A stretch of 33,773 nucleotides of DNA from Massilia sp. HP4. Lineage in GTDB: Bacteria > Pseudomonadota > Gammaproteobacteria > Burkholderiales > Burkholderiaceae_D. Positions 24,337-31,655 of the stretch are shown here, piece after piece. Below the pieces are notes generated by a model. The model made no database searches, was not told the origin of the DNA, and was given only the letters and a program-made list of their open reading frames with translations. The stretch covers positions 1-33,773 of the forward strand of contig NZ_STGG01000007.1 of assembly GCF_005222695.1 (NCBI RefSeq), given 5' to 3'. The stretch's first letter is position 1. The number at the start of each line of letters is the position of its first letter. A program made the position numbers and the translations under genes.

Positions 24337-24343
24337 GGACGTC

Positions 24344-24395
24344 TCCGAAAGGGATGAATTGCCGAGCAACGTTACAGCAATTCACCGCCTTCGGA
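24344..24395 (-). promoter_or_regulatory. Leader hairpin covering the Shine-Dalgarno of the livJ-like gene
   Basis: TCCGAA (24344-24349) and TTCGGA (24390-24395) pair, as do TGAATTGC (24355-24362) and GCAATTCA (24377-24384), with a five-base internal loop on each side and a 14-base apical loop. In the minus-strand mRNA the 3' arm ends in UUCGGA, which overlaps the CGGAGA ribosome site of the gene starting at 24336. Whether it regulates is not known. Confidence 0.5.
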
Positions 24396-24418
24396 AAGCG
24401 ATAAATACAGGGTCGCGT

Positions 24419-25510
24419 TCAGCGCGTGATGCGGCGCCTGGCGACGTCTGCCAGCGTCTTCGACAAGCCCTGGGCGCCGGTCTCGCTGCTGGCGGCCATG
24501 TAGCCGCGCACATAGGCGGCCTGCTTGGCGACCTGGCTGCTGCCGCCCTTGAGTTCCTCGAGCAGGTGGTCGGCTACCGCCATGTCGTTCAAGAGACCAA
24601 GGCGGTCCTGCAGCCTTTCCAGGTGGCCCACGTAGCGCTTGACGCGGCGCGCCGGCAGCAGGTCGCGGAAGAACTCGGCCGCATAGCGCGCCTTCTTGGC
24701 CGCGATGCGCACCCGGTGGCGGCCCGGCGCGTCGCCTTCTTCCAGGCCGCCGATGCGCTTGGCCAGCCGCTTCTCGGCCTTGCGCAGCAGGGGCAGGGCA
24801 GCCTTGGCGGCGCGCTCGGCCAACGGAGAGTCCTTGGCCAGCGTGCCGTCAGGACGCCAGCGGCGTTCGCCGAGCCATTCGTTCAGCTGCGTCATCAACT
24901 CGAGGTAGCGCGGCTCGCGCAGCACGTTCAGGATGTGCGCGTGATGGGCATGTGCACGCTCGTGCGCGGCCTGGCGCAGCGCCGAGGAATCGAAGCCCTG
25001 CACCCGTTCGAGGGTGGAGTCGGCCAGCACGTCCCAGTCGCGCGCCGGTCCCAGTTCGCCGGACAGCCACTCGATACTGGCGTGCAGGGCGACCGGCGGT
25101 GGCGCCAGGTCTTCGAACATCGCGAGCAGCGCGCGCAGGCGGCGCAGGCCGACCCGCATCTGGTGCAGGCTCTCGACGTGCTGCGCGAGCACGCCGGGCA
25201 CATTGGCTTCGATCTGCCGCACACAATTGAGTCCGATGGACTGGAAGGCGTCTTCCAGGGTCATGCGCCCGCGCAGACGCACCGGTTCGGCCTTGATCGC
25301 GCGGATTGGTTCTTCCTTCGGCAGCGGCCGGTCTTCCTGCGGATCGTCCGCGGCCTGCGGCGCGGCGGCCGGGATGGCGGAATCCGGGCGCAATTCCTGG
25401 TCCAGCTGCTTGAACGATTCCAAACCGCTGGCCGCCCTCTCGAGCGGCTTGTTGTCCGCCGTTTCGGCGTTCTTCGGCGCCCGCTGCGCCGGCTTTTGTT
25501 GCTTGGCCAT
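24419..25510 (-). CDS. CHAD-domain protein
   Basis: The 363-residue cytoplasmic protein has an 80-residue low-complexity N-terminus (Ala, Pro, Glu and Lys rich) and then a CHAD domain, an all-helical fold with conserved histidines and basic residues. Visible landmarks are VESLHQMRVGLRRLRALLAMF, ELGPARDWDVL, and HRVRIAAKKARYAAEFF. CHAD domains bind inorganic polyphosphate through these basic patches and often occur with CYTH enzymes or polyphosphate granules. No CYTH domain or polyphosphate kinase is nearby. AAGGA lies upstream of the ATG. Confidence 0.92.
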   Translation of the reverse strand: MAKQQKPAQRAPKNAETADNKPLERAASGLESFKQLDQELRPDSAIPAAAPQAADDPQEDRPLPKEEPIRAIKAEPVRLRGRMTLEDAFQSIGLNCVRQIEANVPGVLAQHVESLHQMRVGLRRLRALLAMFEDLAPPPVALHASIEWLSGELGPARDWDVLADSTLERVQGFDSSALRQAAHERAHAHHAHILNVLREPRYLELMTQLNEWLGERRWRPDGTLAKDSPLAERAAKAALPLLRKAEKRLAKRIGGLEEGDAPGRHRVRIAAKKARYAAEFFRDLLPARRVKRYVGHLERLQDRLGLLNDMAVADHLLEELKGGSSQVAKQAAYVRGYMAASSETGAQGLSKTLADVARRRITR

Positions 25511-25620
25511 GGTGGTCCTTTCACTGACAAGACGTCGATGAGCCTAGCATACGCTTGCTTACTGTCCAGTCTGTCGCCACATGACAGGAAGATGACATCG
25601 GGCCGCGCGGGCCGGCGCGT

Positions 25621-26319
25621 TTACTTCGCGATACGATAGATGACGTCCACGCCCTGCACCAGCTTCTGCACGCCGACCAGCAGCGGATCGCGCGGCGCAG
25701 CGACCGGGGCATGACGCGGTCCGTCGGCGGCCAGGCCCATCGCATTCGACAGGTTTTTCAGTGGGGCGAGCGCGACGCCGTTGGCCGGTCCGAGCTTGGC
25801 GCCGATGCCGCGCGCGATGTTCTGCGCCTTCAGGCGCGCGGCGCCCAGCGCCTGGCTCACCAGCTCGGCCTCGATCTTGTCGCCGTCGCTGCGGCTGAAG
25901 GCCACGGCCAGCGATTCGACGTTGGGCATCGCCATCAGGGCCTGGATCAGCGCGGTCCAGCCATCCAGGTCGCGCACCGTGGCATGGATCGCGGCGCGGG
26001 TCTCGATCGCCTGCACCGTATCGCCCTGCTTGAGCGGGCGGCGCCACAGGTCTTGCACCGAGATGTCCTCGACCGCGACGCCATGCTGGGCGAGCAGCGC
26101 GCGGCTGGCGTCGAGCCGCTCGCTCACCAGCTTCCAGGCCGCCTCCAGGTCGGCGTCCTGGCTGACGATCTCGAAATCGATCTCGCCCGTATTCGGCATC
26201 ACGTGCAGGTCGGCGGCGGCGTTCACGTGGATGAAGGGATAGGACGGGAGGTCGGCGGCCAGCGCCGGAACGAAGGGGGAGGCTGCGACGGCGAGTGCGA
26301 CGGCGAATTGCTTGAGCAT
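25621..26319 (-). CDS. SIMPL (DUF541) domain protein, exported
   Basis: The 232-residue protein has a signal peptide (FAVALAVAASPFVPALA) and a SIMPL/DUF541 domain: the N-terminal IHVNAAADLHVMPNTGEIDFE strand pair, VEDISVQDLWRRP, and LVSQALGAARLKAQNIARGIG. Family members include E. coli YggE and BP26 of Brucella; a role in oxidative stress has been reported for some, mechanism unclear. It lies 110 bp downstream of CHAD's start on the same strand side and has its own upstream gap with a perfect 9-bp palindrome (26371-26390) that could control it. Confidence 0.88.
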   Translation of the reverse strand: MLKQFAVALAVAASPFVPALAADLPSYPFIHVNAAADLHVMPNTGEIDFEIVSQDADLEAAWKLVSERLDASRALLAQHGVAVEDISVQDLWRRPLKQGDTVQAIETRAAIHATVRDLDGWTALIQALMAMPNVESLAVAFSRSDGDKIEAELVSQALGAARLKAQNIARGIGAKLGPANGVALAPLKNLSNAMGLAADGPRHAPVAAPRDPLLVGVQKLVQGVDVIYRIAK

Positions 26320-26370
26320 GACGGTCCTTGTGATGGCGGGATCACTCCCGGTGACGGTCAGCTTAGGTTA

Positions 26371-26390
26371 TCTAGACATTGATGTCTAGA
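26371..26390. promoter_or_regulatory. Perfect inverted repeat, possible operator of the SIMPL gene
   Basis: TCTAGACAT-TG-ATGTCTAGA has perfect 9-bp arms and a two-base centre. It lies 52 bases upstream of the SIMPL start codon and 50 bases past the stop of the monooxygenase gene. Size and symmetry suit a dimeric repressor of MarR or TetR type; no such regulator gene is in the window. Confidence 0.5.
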
Positions 26391-26440
26391 AGTGCGCGCT
26401 ATTCCATGTGGCTTGCATGAGCGATGGATGACATGGACTG

Positions 26441-27979
26441 TCAGTCGCAGAAGCGCCGGTAGGCCCGGTCGCGGAAGTAATGGGCGACGGCGTCCGGCCC
26501 GTGGCTGGGATCGCACAGGGCGACGTGGCCGTCTGGTCGCACGAGATAGTGGGCGTTGCGCGCGAAGCCGGCTTCTTCGTGGCGGCGGCTCCAGGCGAAT
26601 TCGCGGATCGGCATGCCGTGCAGCAGGCACCAGGCGCGCAGGCCGTCGCCCGCTTCGCCGTAGACCTGCACCTGCCAGTCGATCTTGTCCAGCGGCGCGT
26701 GGTTGTCCACGCCATCGGCCTCGACCCAGGGCAGCCGGTCGCCGGCCGTGATCGTCCCTGCGCTGCCGATGCTGAGCGGGCTATCGTGGTAGTCGATCGT
26801 GATTTGCGAGACGATCTTGAAGATCAGGTCGCGCATCGCATCGATGCCATAGGCGACGGTGGCGAACAGCGGTGCAATGCGGGTGCGCATGAAGTCGGCG
26901 AAGTTGCCCTCGGCGGTGATGAAGTTGAACATGCGGTCGGTGGTGTCGACCAGCTTGCGCGCGAACGCGATGCGCTCGGTTTCATAGCTGTCGAGCAGGC
27001 TGTCGGGCGCCTCGTGGCGCACCACGGCGGCCAGTTTCCAGGCCAGGTTGACGGCGTCGCCGATGCCGGTGTTCATGCCCTGGCCGCCGGCCGGGCTGTG
27101 CACGTGGGCGGCGTCGCCGACCAGGAACACCTGGCCGCTGCGGTAGTGATTGGTGACGCGGTGATGCACGCGATAGGTCGAGAACCAGTGCACCTGGTCG
27201 ACCCGCAGCCCCAGGCTGGACAGGGCGCGGTGGCTGACGTCGTCGAAGGTGTAGGGGCCGCCGCCGTCGCGGCCCCCGGCGTGGACCCCGTGCACGGTGC
27301 CGACCAGGCGCCCGCGGCCGGTATCGGTGTAGGGCAGCATCAGCACGAAATCGGCGGTCTCGAGCGAGACATGCACCTCGCCGTCGGCCGCGACACCGGC
27401 CGCCTGGACGTCGGCGACATAGAAAATGTGGTCGTAGGTACCGCCCGGGAAGCCGGCGCCGAGCGTCTGGCGCACGGTGGAGCTGGCCCCGTCGCAGCCG
27501 GCCAGGAAGCGTGCCTCGCATTCGCGCAGGCCGCCGTCGGCGTCGCGCAGGCGCGCCACCACGTAGTCTTCGCGGTCTTCGAAGGCAAGGAGCTCGACCA
27601 GCCGTTGCACGTGGACCCCGGCTTTCTCCAGGTGGCGCAGCAGGAGCCGTTCGTGCTGGTCTTGCGGATACACGAGCACGAAGGGATAGGGGGTGAGCTT
27701 GTCGCCGGCATCCTGCAGCGACAGGCGTGCGCGGCGTTTGCCCTTGATCCACATATTCAGGGCGACGTTGCGCTTGCCGGCGGCGATCGTTTCGTCGGCC
27801 AGCCCGAGCTGGCGATAGAGTTCGAGCGTGCGTGCCTGGACCGCCATCGCGCGCGAGGTCGTGCCAGGCTGCGCCGCCTTGTCGACGATCGCGACCTTGA
27901 CCCCCTGGTGCGCCAGCCACAGGGCCAGGACCATGCCGGTCGGCCCCGCGCCGGCGATGAGCACGTCGTACCTGTCCAC
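26441..27979 (-). CDS. FAD-dependent aromatic monooxygenase (PheA/TfdB/MhpA type)
   Basis: The ~512-residue flavoprotein belongs to the FAD_binding_3 group of single-component hydroxylases acting on phenols and other aromatics with NAD(P)H and oxygen. Visible motifs are the Rossmann YDVLIAGAGPTGMVLALWLA, the middle DG motif (CDGASSTVRQTLG) and GDAAHVHSPAGGQGMNTGIGD for FAD ribityl binding, then a thioredoxin-like C-terminal part. An ATG at 27994 is possible, but no ribosome site precedes it; AAGGAG lies inside it, six bases before the GTG at 27979, which is therefore preferred. It stands alone, without ring-cleavage or transport genes, so substrate cannot be inferred. Confidence 0.88.
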   Translation of the reverse strand: MDRYDVLIAGAGPTGMVLALWLAHQGVKVAIVDKAAQPGTTSRAMAVQARTLELYRQLGLADETIAAGKRNVALNMWIKGKRRARLSLQDAGDKLTPYPFVLVYPQDQHERLLLRHLEKAGVHVQRLVELLAFEDREDYVVARLRDADGGLRECEARFLAGCDGASSTVRQTLGAGFPGGTYDHIFYVADVQAAGVAADGEVHVSLETADFVLMLPYTDTGRGRLVGTVHGVHAGGRDGGGPYTFDDVSHRALSSLGLRVDQVHWFSTYRVHHRVTNHYRSGQVFLVGDAAHVHSPAGGQGMNTGIGDAVNLAWKLAAVVRHEAPDSLLDSYETERIAFARKLVDTTDRMFNFITAEGNFADFMRTRIAPLFATVAYGIDAMRDLIFKIVSQITIDYHDSPLSIGSAGTITAGDRLPWVEADGVDNHAPLDKIDWQVQVYGEAGDGLRAWCLLHGMPIREFAWSRRHEEAGFARNAHYLVRPDGHVALCDPSHGPDAVAHYFRDRAYRRFCD

Positions 27980-28051
27980 CGCCGTCTCCTTCATCTATTT
28001 TACTCAGATGCCGGCGTGGCGCAATGGTTCCGCGGACGTTTGCCGGTCAGG

Positions 28052-30193
28052 TCAGTCTACTACCTCGAAATCCAGGTCGCGTCCCTCCTGCGCCAGGTTA
28101 CCGGCGAAGTCGGCGGCGTGGATGCGCAGGATGTACTGGCCCGGCGCGAGTTCGCCGATGCGCCAGCTGCCGGTCTGGATCTCGCCATCCTGCAGGCGGT
28201 TGTTGAGCGCGTAGTCGAACTGGGTCGACTTGCTGCCATAGACCGTGATGCCGCTGGTCGGCGCGTACACGGCCTTGACGGCGTCCTGGTTGCGCGGCAG
28301 GCGGTCGTAGGCCTGGGTGATGACGGCATGTTCGTAGCCGGGCAGCGCCGTGCCGTCGGCGCGCAGCAGCTGGTATCCCAGCTTGTACAGGCCGAGCTTG
28401 CGGCGCGCCAGGTTGCCGTTCACCTGGTCGTAGGCGTTGACGACCACCTGCACGTCGCCCAGGCTGCGCGCCAGCCGGATCGGCTGGCCCTTCCTGGCCA
28501 CGATGCGCTTGCCGGCGCCGTCGTACAACGCGATGCTCTGGATGACCGGCGCGACGGTGTCGCGAAAGCCCACGAACGGCAGCGTCAGCGGATTGACCAC
28601 GTTGCCGCCCTGGTAGTAGTCGAGGTGGACGTGGGCCATGGCATTGATGGTGCCGAGCGGATCGCCCACCGCGAAGCGGGTGCCGCGCGGGACGCGCACG
28701 CGCTCTGCTTTACCCTTGGCGTCGCGCAGGATCTGGAAACGCGGATCGAGCGGCCGGCCCTGCGGATCGCGGCCGACGCGCATGTGGATATAGGACAGCG
28801 TGCCCACGCTCAGGCCTTCGCTGAGCGTATTGAAACCCCAGTTGGCATGCGGGTCGGTGACCTTCGATGGGAACACCGCCAGCACCTTGGCGCCGACGTC
28901 GGCGCGCACGTCGAGACCGGCGTGGAAGTGGTGGCGGCTGTCGCCGTTATAGGCGCCGCGCACCTCGCCCATCACGCCGACGACTTCATGCGCCATGTCT
29001 TGCGGGCCGACCGGCCAGGGCATCGATTCGCTGCGCTTGACGAGCGCCGGACGCGCCAGCACCGGCGCAGCTTCACCCTCGCGCGGCGGCGCCAGCCGGT
29101 GCACGCGGTGGGCATTGGCATCGGCCACCACCAGGCTGCCATCGCGGCCGACCGCGATGCCGCGCGGGCCGTACAGCTGCACCGTGCCGTCGCTGCCGAA
29201 GCCGTTCGGGTCGAGCGGGCGGTCGACGTCCTGCAGCGGCCGCAGTTCTCCTTCCGGCGTCAGTTGCAGGATGCGCCCGCCTGAGCTGGCGGCAATGTAC
29301 AGGTAGCCGTCGCGCGTGAGCGCCAGGCCCGCCGGACGCCGCAGCGGCGGGCGGACTTCTCCTTCGAGCGGGATCGCCAGCGTGTCGACCGTGCCGTCGG
29401 GCTTGATGCGGCGCACCGCGTGGTTGCCGGTGTCGGCCACGTACAGCGTGCCGTCGCGGCCAGCCGCCAGCGCGCTCGGGGTGTCGAAGCCGGCGTCAAG
29501 CAGCGCGCCATCGAGCAAGCCGGGTTTGCCATTCCCGGCCAGCGTCGTCACCGTGCCGTCAGGGGCGATGCGGCGGACGCGGTCGTTGTAGGTGTCGGCC
29601 ACGTAGACGATGCCGGCATCGTCCACCGCGATGCCGACCGGGCCGTTGAACTGGGCCGCACGGCCCACGCCGTCCAGGTAGCCGGGGCTGCCGCTGCCGG
29701 CCAAGGTGGTCACCGCGCCATCGGGCGCCACCTTGCGCACCGCGTGGTTGCCGGTGTCGGCCACGTACAGGTTGCCTTCATGGTCGAGCGCGATGGCGGA
29801 TGGGGTGTGGAAGGCGGCGGCGGCGCCGATGCCGTCGGCAAAGCCTTCCTTGCCGCCGGCCAGGGTCGAGACCGCGCCATCGGGCTGGATCAGCCGGATG
29901 CGGTTGGCGTCGCCGCCGTCGGCGACATAGACCGCGCCGCGCGGGCCGATCGCCACGCCATACGGGTCGCTGAAGCGGCTGGTATTGGCCGGGCCGTCGA
30001 CTGCGCCATCGCGGCCGTCGCCGGCCAGCAGGCTTACCCGTGCGGGCCAGAACGGCGTGGTCTTGGCGACCGGCGGCGTCAGGATGGCCAGGGCGCCGGG
30101 GCGTTGCTCGATGGTGTCGGTGAAGTAGACGGCCGTGCCGATGGCCAGGATGGCGGCGCCCACGAGCGCGGCGATGAGGGGAGTTCGTTTCAC
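28052..30193 (-). CDS. NHL-repeat beta-propeller fused to an M23-type metallopeptidase domain
   Basis: The protein of about 713 residues begins with a signal anchor (KRTPLIAALVGAAILAIGTAVYF). Residues ~50-385 are five to six NHL-type blades, with repeats such as LYVADTGNHAVRK and VYVADTYNDRVRR followed by PDG-VTTLAG. A second domain carries the M23/LytM zinc pattern: HAGLD with His424 and Asp428, then HVH with His521 and His523. A C-terminal beta-sandwich-like part follows. M23 enzymes cut peptidoglycan cross-links or act as regulators; the propeller probably binds a partner. The GTG at 30193 is chosen because the frame upstream (to 30250) runs through a palindromic repeat. No good ribosome site is seen, so the start is uncertain. 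Confidence 0.8.
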   Translation of the reverse strand: MKRTPLIAALVGAAILAIGTAVYFTDTIEQRPGALAILTPPVAKTTPFWPARVSLLAGDGRDGAVDGPANTSRFSDPYGVAIGPRGAVYVADGGDANRIRLIQPDGAVSTLAGGKEGFADGIGAAAAFHTPSAIALDHEGNLYVADTGNHAVRKVAPDGAVTTLAGSGSPGYLDGVGRAAQFNGPVGIAVDDAGIVYVADTYNDRVRRIAPDGTVTTLAGNGKPGLLDGALLDAGFDTPSALAAGRDGTLYVADTGNHAVRRIKPDGTVDTLAIPLEGEVRPPLRRPAGLALTRDGYLYIAASSGGRILQLTPEGELRPLQDVDRPLDPNGFGSDGTVQLYGPRGIAVGRDGSLVVADANAHRVHRLAPPREGEAAPVLARPALVKRSESMPWPVGPQDMAHEVVGVMGEVRGAYNGDSRHHFHAGLDVRADVGAKVLAVFPSKVTDPHANWGFNTLSEGLSVGTLSYIHMRVGRDPQGRPLDPRFQILRDAKGKAERVRVPRGTRFAVGDPLGTINAMAHVHLDYYQGGNVVNPLTLPFVGFRDTVAPVIQSIALYDGAGKRIVARKGQPIRLARSLGDVQVVVNAYDQVNGNLARRKLGLYKLGYQLLRADGTALPGYEHAVITQAYDRLPRNQDAVKAVYAPTSGITVYGSKSTQFDYALNNRLQDGEIQTGSWRIGELAPGQYILRIHAADFAGNLAQEGRDLDFEVVD

Positions 30194-30224
30194 GAGTACG
30201 GCCGAATGATTGTTCAAAATGCAC

Positions 30225-30255
30225 GTGGGGTGGGCGGCAACGCCGTCCACCCCAC
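30225..30255. repeat. Palindromic intergenic hairpin, GGC-NNN-GCC type (second copy)
   Basis: GTGGGGTGGGCGGC (30225-30238) and GCCGTCCACCCCAC (30242-30255) form a 14-bp stem with a single mismatch and a three-base loop. The core matches the copy at 3402-3425. It sits between the H-NS gene and the NHL-M23 gene, both on minus. Confidence 0.8.
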
Positions 30256-30275
30256 GAGGAATGACGCGGAAAGGA

Positions 30276-30608
30276 TCAGATCCGCAGATCGTCCAGCGAT
30301 TTGCCCTTGCCCAGCGCCTCGACCACCCATTTCGGCTGGCGGCCGCGGCCGGTCCAGGTCTGGGAATTGTCGGCAGGGTTGTGGTATTGAGGATTCACCT
30401 TGGCGCCGCTGCCCGCCTTCTTGCCCTTGGCGCCGCCCTTGGCCAGCAATTCCTCGACCGAGATTCCCATATTCTGGGCGATCTCGAGAATCTGCTCGCG
30501 TGCTTTCTTGACGTCTTGCTGCTGGCGGTTTTTGATCTCCTTTTCGATATCGAATTGAAGACCTTTCAGCTCGGCGAGGTTATAACCCGACAGATCGATA
30601 TTTGCCAT
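30276..30608 (-). CDS. H-NS family histone-like nucleoid protein
   Basis: The 110-residue protein has an N-terminal helical oligomerisation part (NIDLSGYNLAELKGLQFDIE through AREQILEIAQNMG), a Gly/Lys linker (GGAKGKKAGSGAKVNP) and the C-terminal H-NS DNA-binding motif YHNPADNSQTWTGRGRQPKW. It silences AT-rich and horizontally acquired DNA by binding the minor groove. This short betaproteobacterial form is usually present in several copies per genome. The ATG has AAGGA about ten bases upstream. The upstream 145 bp is AT-rich, as expected for an autoregulated H-NS gene; TTCATA-N16-TAAAAT there could be its promoter. Confidence 0.93.
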   Translation of the reverse strand: MANIDLSGYNLAELKGLQFDIEKEIKNRQQQDVKKAREQILEIAQNMGISVEELLAKGGAKGKKAGSGAKVNPQYHNPADNSQTWTGRGRQPKWVVEALGKGKSLDDLRI

Positions 30609-30753
30609 TTTGTTTCCATCCTTGATGAGGTGATTCGATTCGTTTCGAAGTGCCGCGCAGGGATTTTACTATTTAATCGTCAAATATGAATGACAATCGT
30701 GCGCGGGGTTAATTTCGAATCAAATCCGTGGCAAATCGTTAATGCAGACGGGG

Positions 30754-31188
30754 TTATTTGCCCAAATTCTGGAGATGGGAAATTTCTTGGGAAACGGCGC
30801 GGGTCACGGCCTGGCCCAGGGTGTCGTGCAGGCTTGTGCGAATCTCGGCGGAAAAACCCGCCATCGCTTTATCCACTGCTTCGGCGATGCCGTCGCGCAG
30901 CCGCTGTTCGAGCACGAAATCGATTCGGCCCTGCAATTGCTGCAGTACGCGTTCGGTGAGGCGGCGTTCCATGACGCTCCATTGCTCGCCGCTCCAGCGG
31001 TCGGCCGCCCGCCGTTCCAGGCCTTCTGGCGAGTCCGGGTCGCCGCCATCCCCGTCGTTGGTCGCCGCGACCGGGGCCGCCGACAGCACTGGCGTCACCG
31101 GCGCGCTCGGCACTTGTGGCGTCGACGATTCGGCGACGACTTCGGTCAATACGGGAATGCTGGCATCGAAAGCGGGATCCTGGTTCAT
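30754..31188 (-). CDS. DUF2486-like protein downstream of holC
   Basis: The 144-residue protein starts MNQDPAFDASIPVLTEVV, like the Burkholderia DUF2486 family, whose members also follow holC. A low-complexity Pro/Ala/Ser region comes next, then two predicted amphipathic helices (WSVMERRLTERVLQQLQGRI, VDKAMAGFSAEIRTSLHDT) likely to form a coiled coil. The ATG overlaps the holC stop in ATGA, so the two are co-translated. Function is unknown; the tight link to holC suggests, but does not show, a role with the clamp loader. Confidence 0.8.
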   Translation of the reverse strand: MNQDPAFDASIPVLTEVVAESSTPQVPSAPVTPVLSAAPVAATNDGDGGDPDSPEGLERRAADRWSGEQWSVMERRLTERVLQQLQGRIDFVLEQRLRDGIAEAVDKAMAGFSAEIRTSLHDTLGQAVTRAVSQEISHLQNLGK

Positions 31189-31610
31189 GTCTGTCCTGCG
31201 ACGAAGTGGGTCAATGGATAGGATTGCTTTTTATATGCGACATAGCGTTTGCGTCCTTCGGCGGCATCGTCCTCATCGATTGAAATGATTTCGAACACGC
31301 GCGCGAATTGCGCGAAATTGTTCGGCGTGCGGCGCGTGAGGTTGACCAGCATATCGTGGTGCGGCAGTGGCGCGTCTTCATTATCGGTAATCACGATCGG
31401 CGTTTGCGGCGCCAGCGGATCGGCAGCCATCACGTGTGGAATGAAATCGGTATCCCCCACGTTCCACAACGCCGCATTCAAGGCTTCGGCCTGCTCCTGG
31501 CTTTCTGCCAGCACCACGACTTTGGCGCGCGCGCCATATGCCTTGCGCGCCAGCCGGCAGGCATAGGACAGCTTATCGGGAATATTGGTATGGAAGTCGA
31601 TCCGGGTCAT
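31185..31610 (-). CDS. holC: DNA polymerase III chi subunit
   Basis: The 141-residue protein (MTRIDFHTNIPDKLSYACRL, RKAYGARAKVVVLAESQEQA, WNVGDTDFIPHV, NLTRRTPNNFAQFARVFEII) matches HolC, the clamp-loader accessory subunit that binds single-strand DNA-binding protein. Its start lies nine bases from the T-run of a strong terminator behind oligopeptidase A, and no clear Shine-Dalgarno sequence precedes it. Its stop overlaps the next gene's start. Expression therefore depends on read-through or on a promoter inside prlC. No holD is seen. Confidence 0.93.
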   Translation of the reverse strand: MTRIDFHTNIPDKLSYACRLARKAYGARAKVVVLAESQEQAEALNAALWNVGDTDFIPHVMAADPLAPQTPIVITDNEDAPLPHHDMLVNLTRRTPNNFAQFARVFEIISIDEDDAAEGRKRYVAYKKQSYPLTHFVAGQT

Positions 31611-31618
31611 GGCATTAC

Positions 31619-31649
31619 TAAAAAAGCGGGAGGGACAAACATCCCTCCC
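31619..31649 (-). terminator. Intrinsic terminator after oligopeptidase A
   Basis: On the minus strand GGGAGGGA (31649-31642) pairs with TCCCTCCC (31635-31628) across a six-base loop, followed by GC and six T. It begins seven bases after the oligopeptidase A stop codon and ends nine bases before the holC start codon. Confidence 0.85.
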
Positions 31650-31655
31650 TTCACA

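Noticed and set aside
26480..29284. 934-codon frame on plus crossing the monooxygenase and NHL-M23 genes
   Set aside because: It runs antisense across two clear genes and the gap between them and has no domain; a mirror of codon bias.
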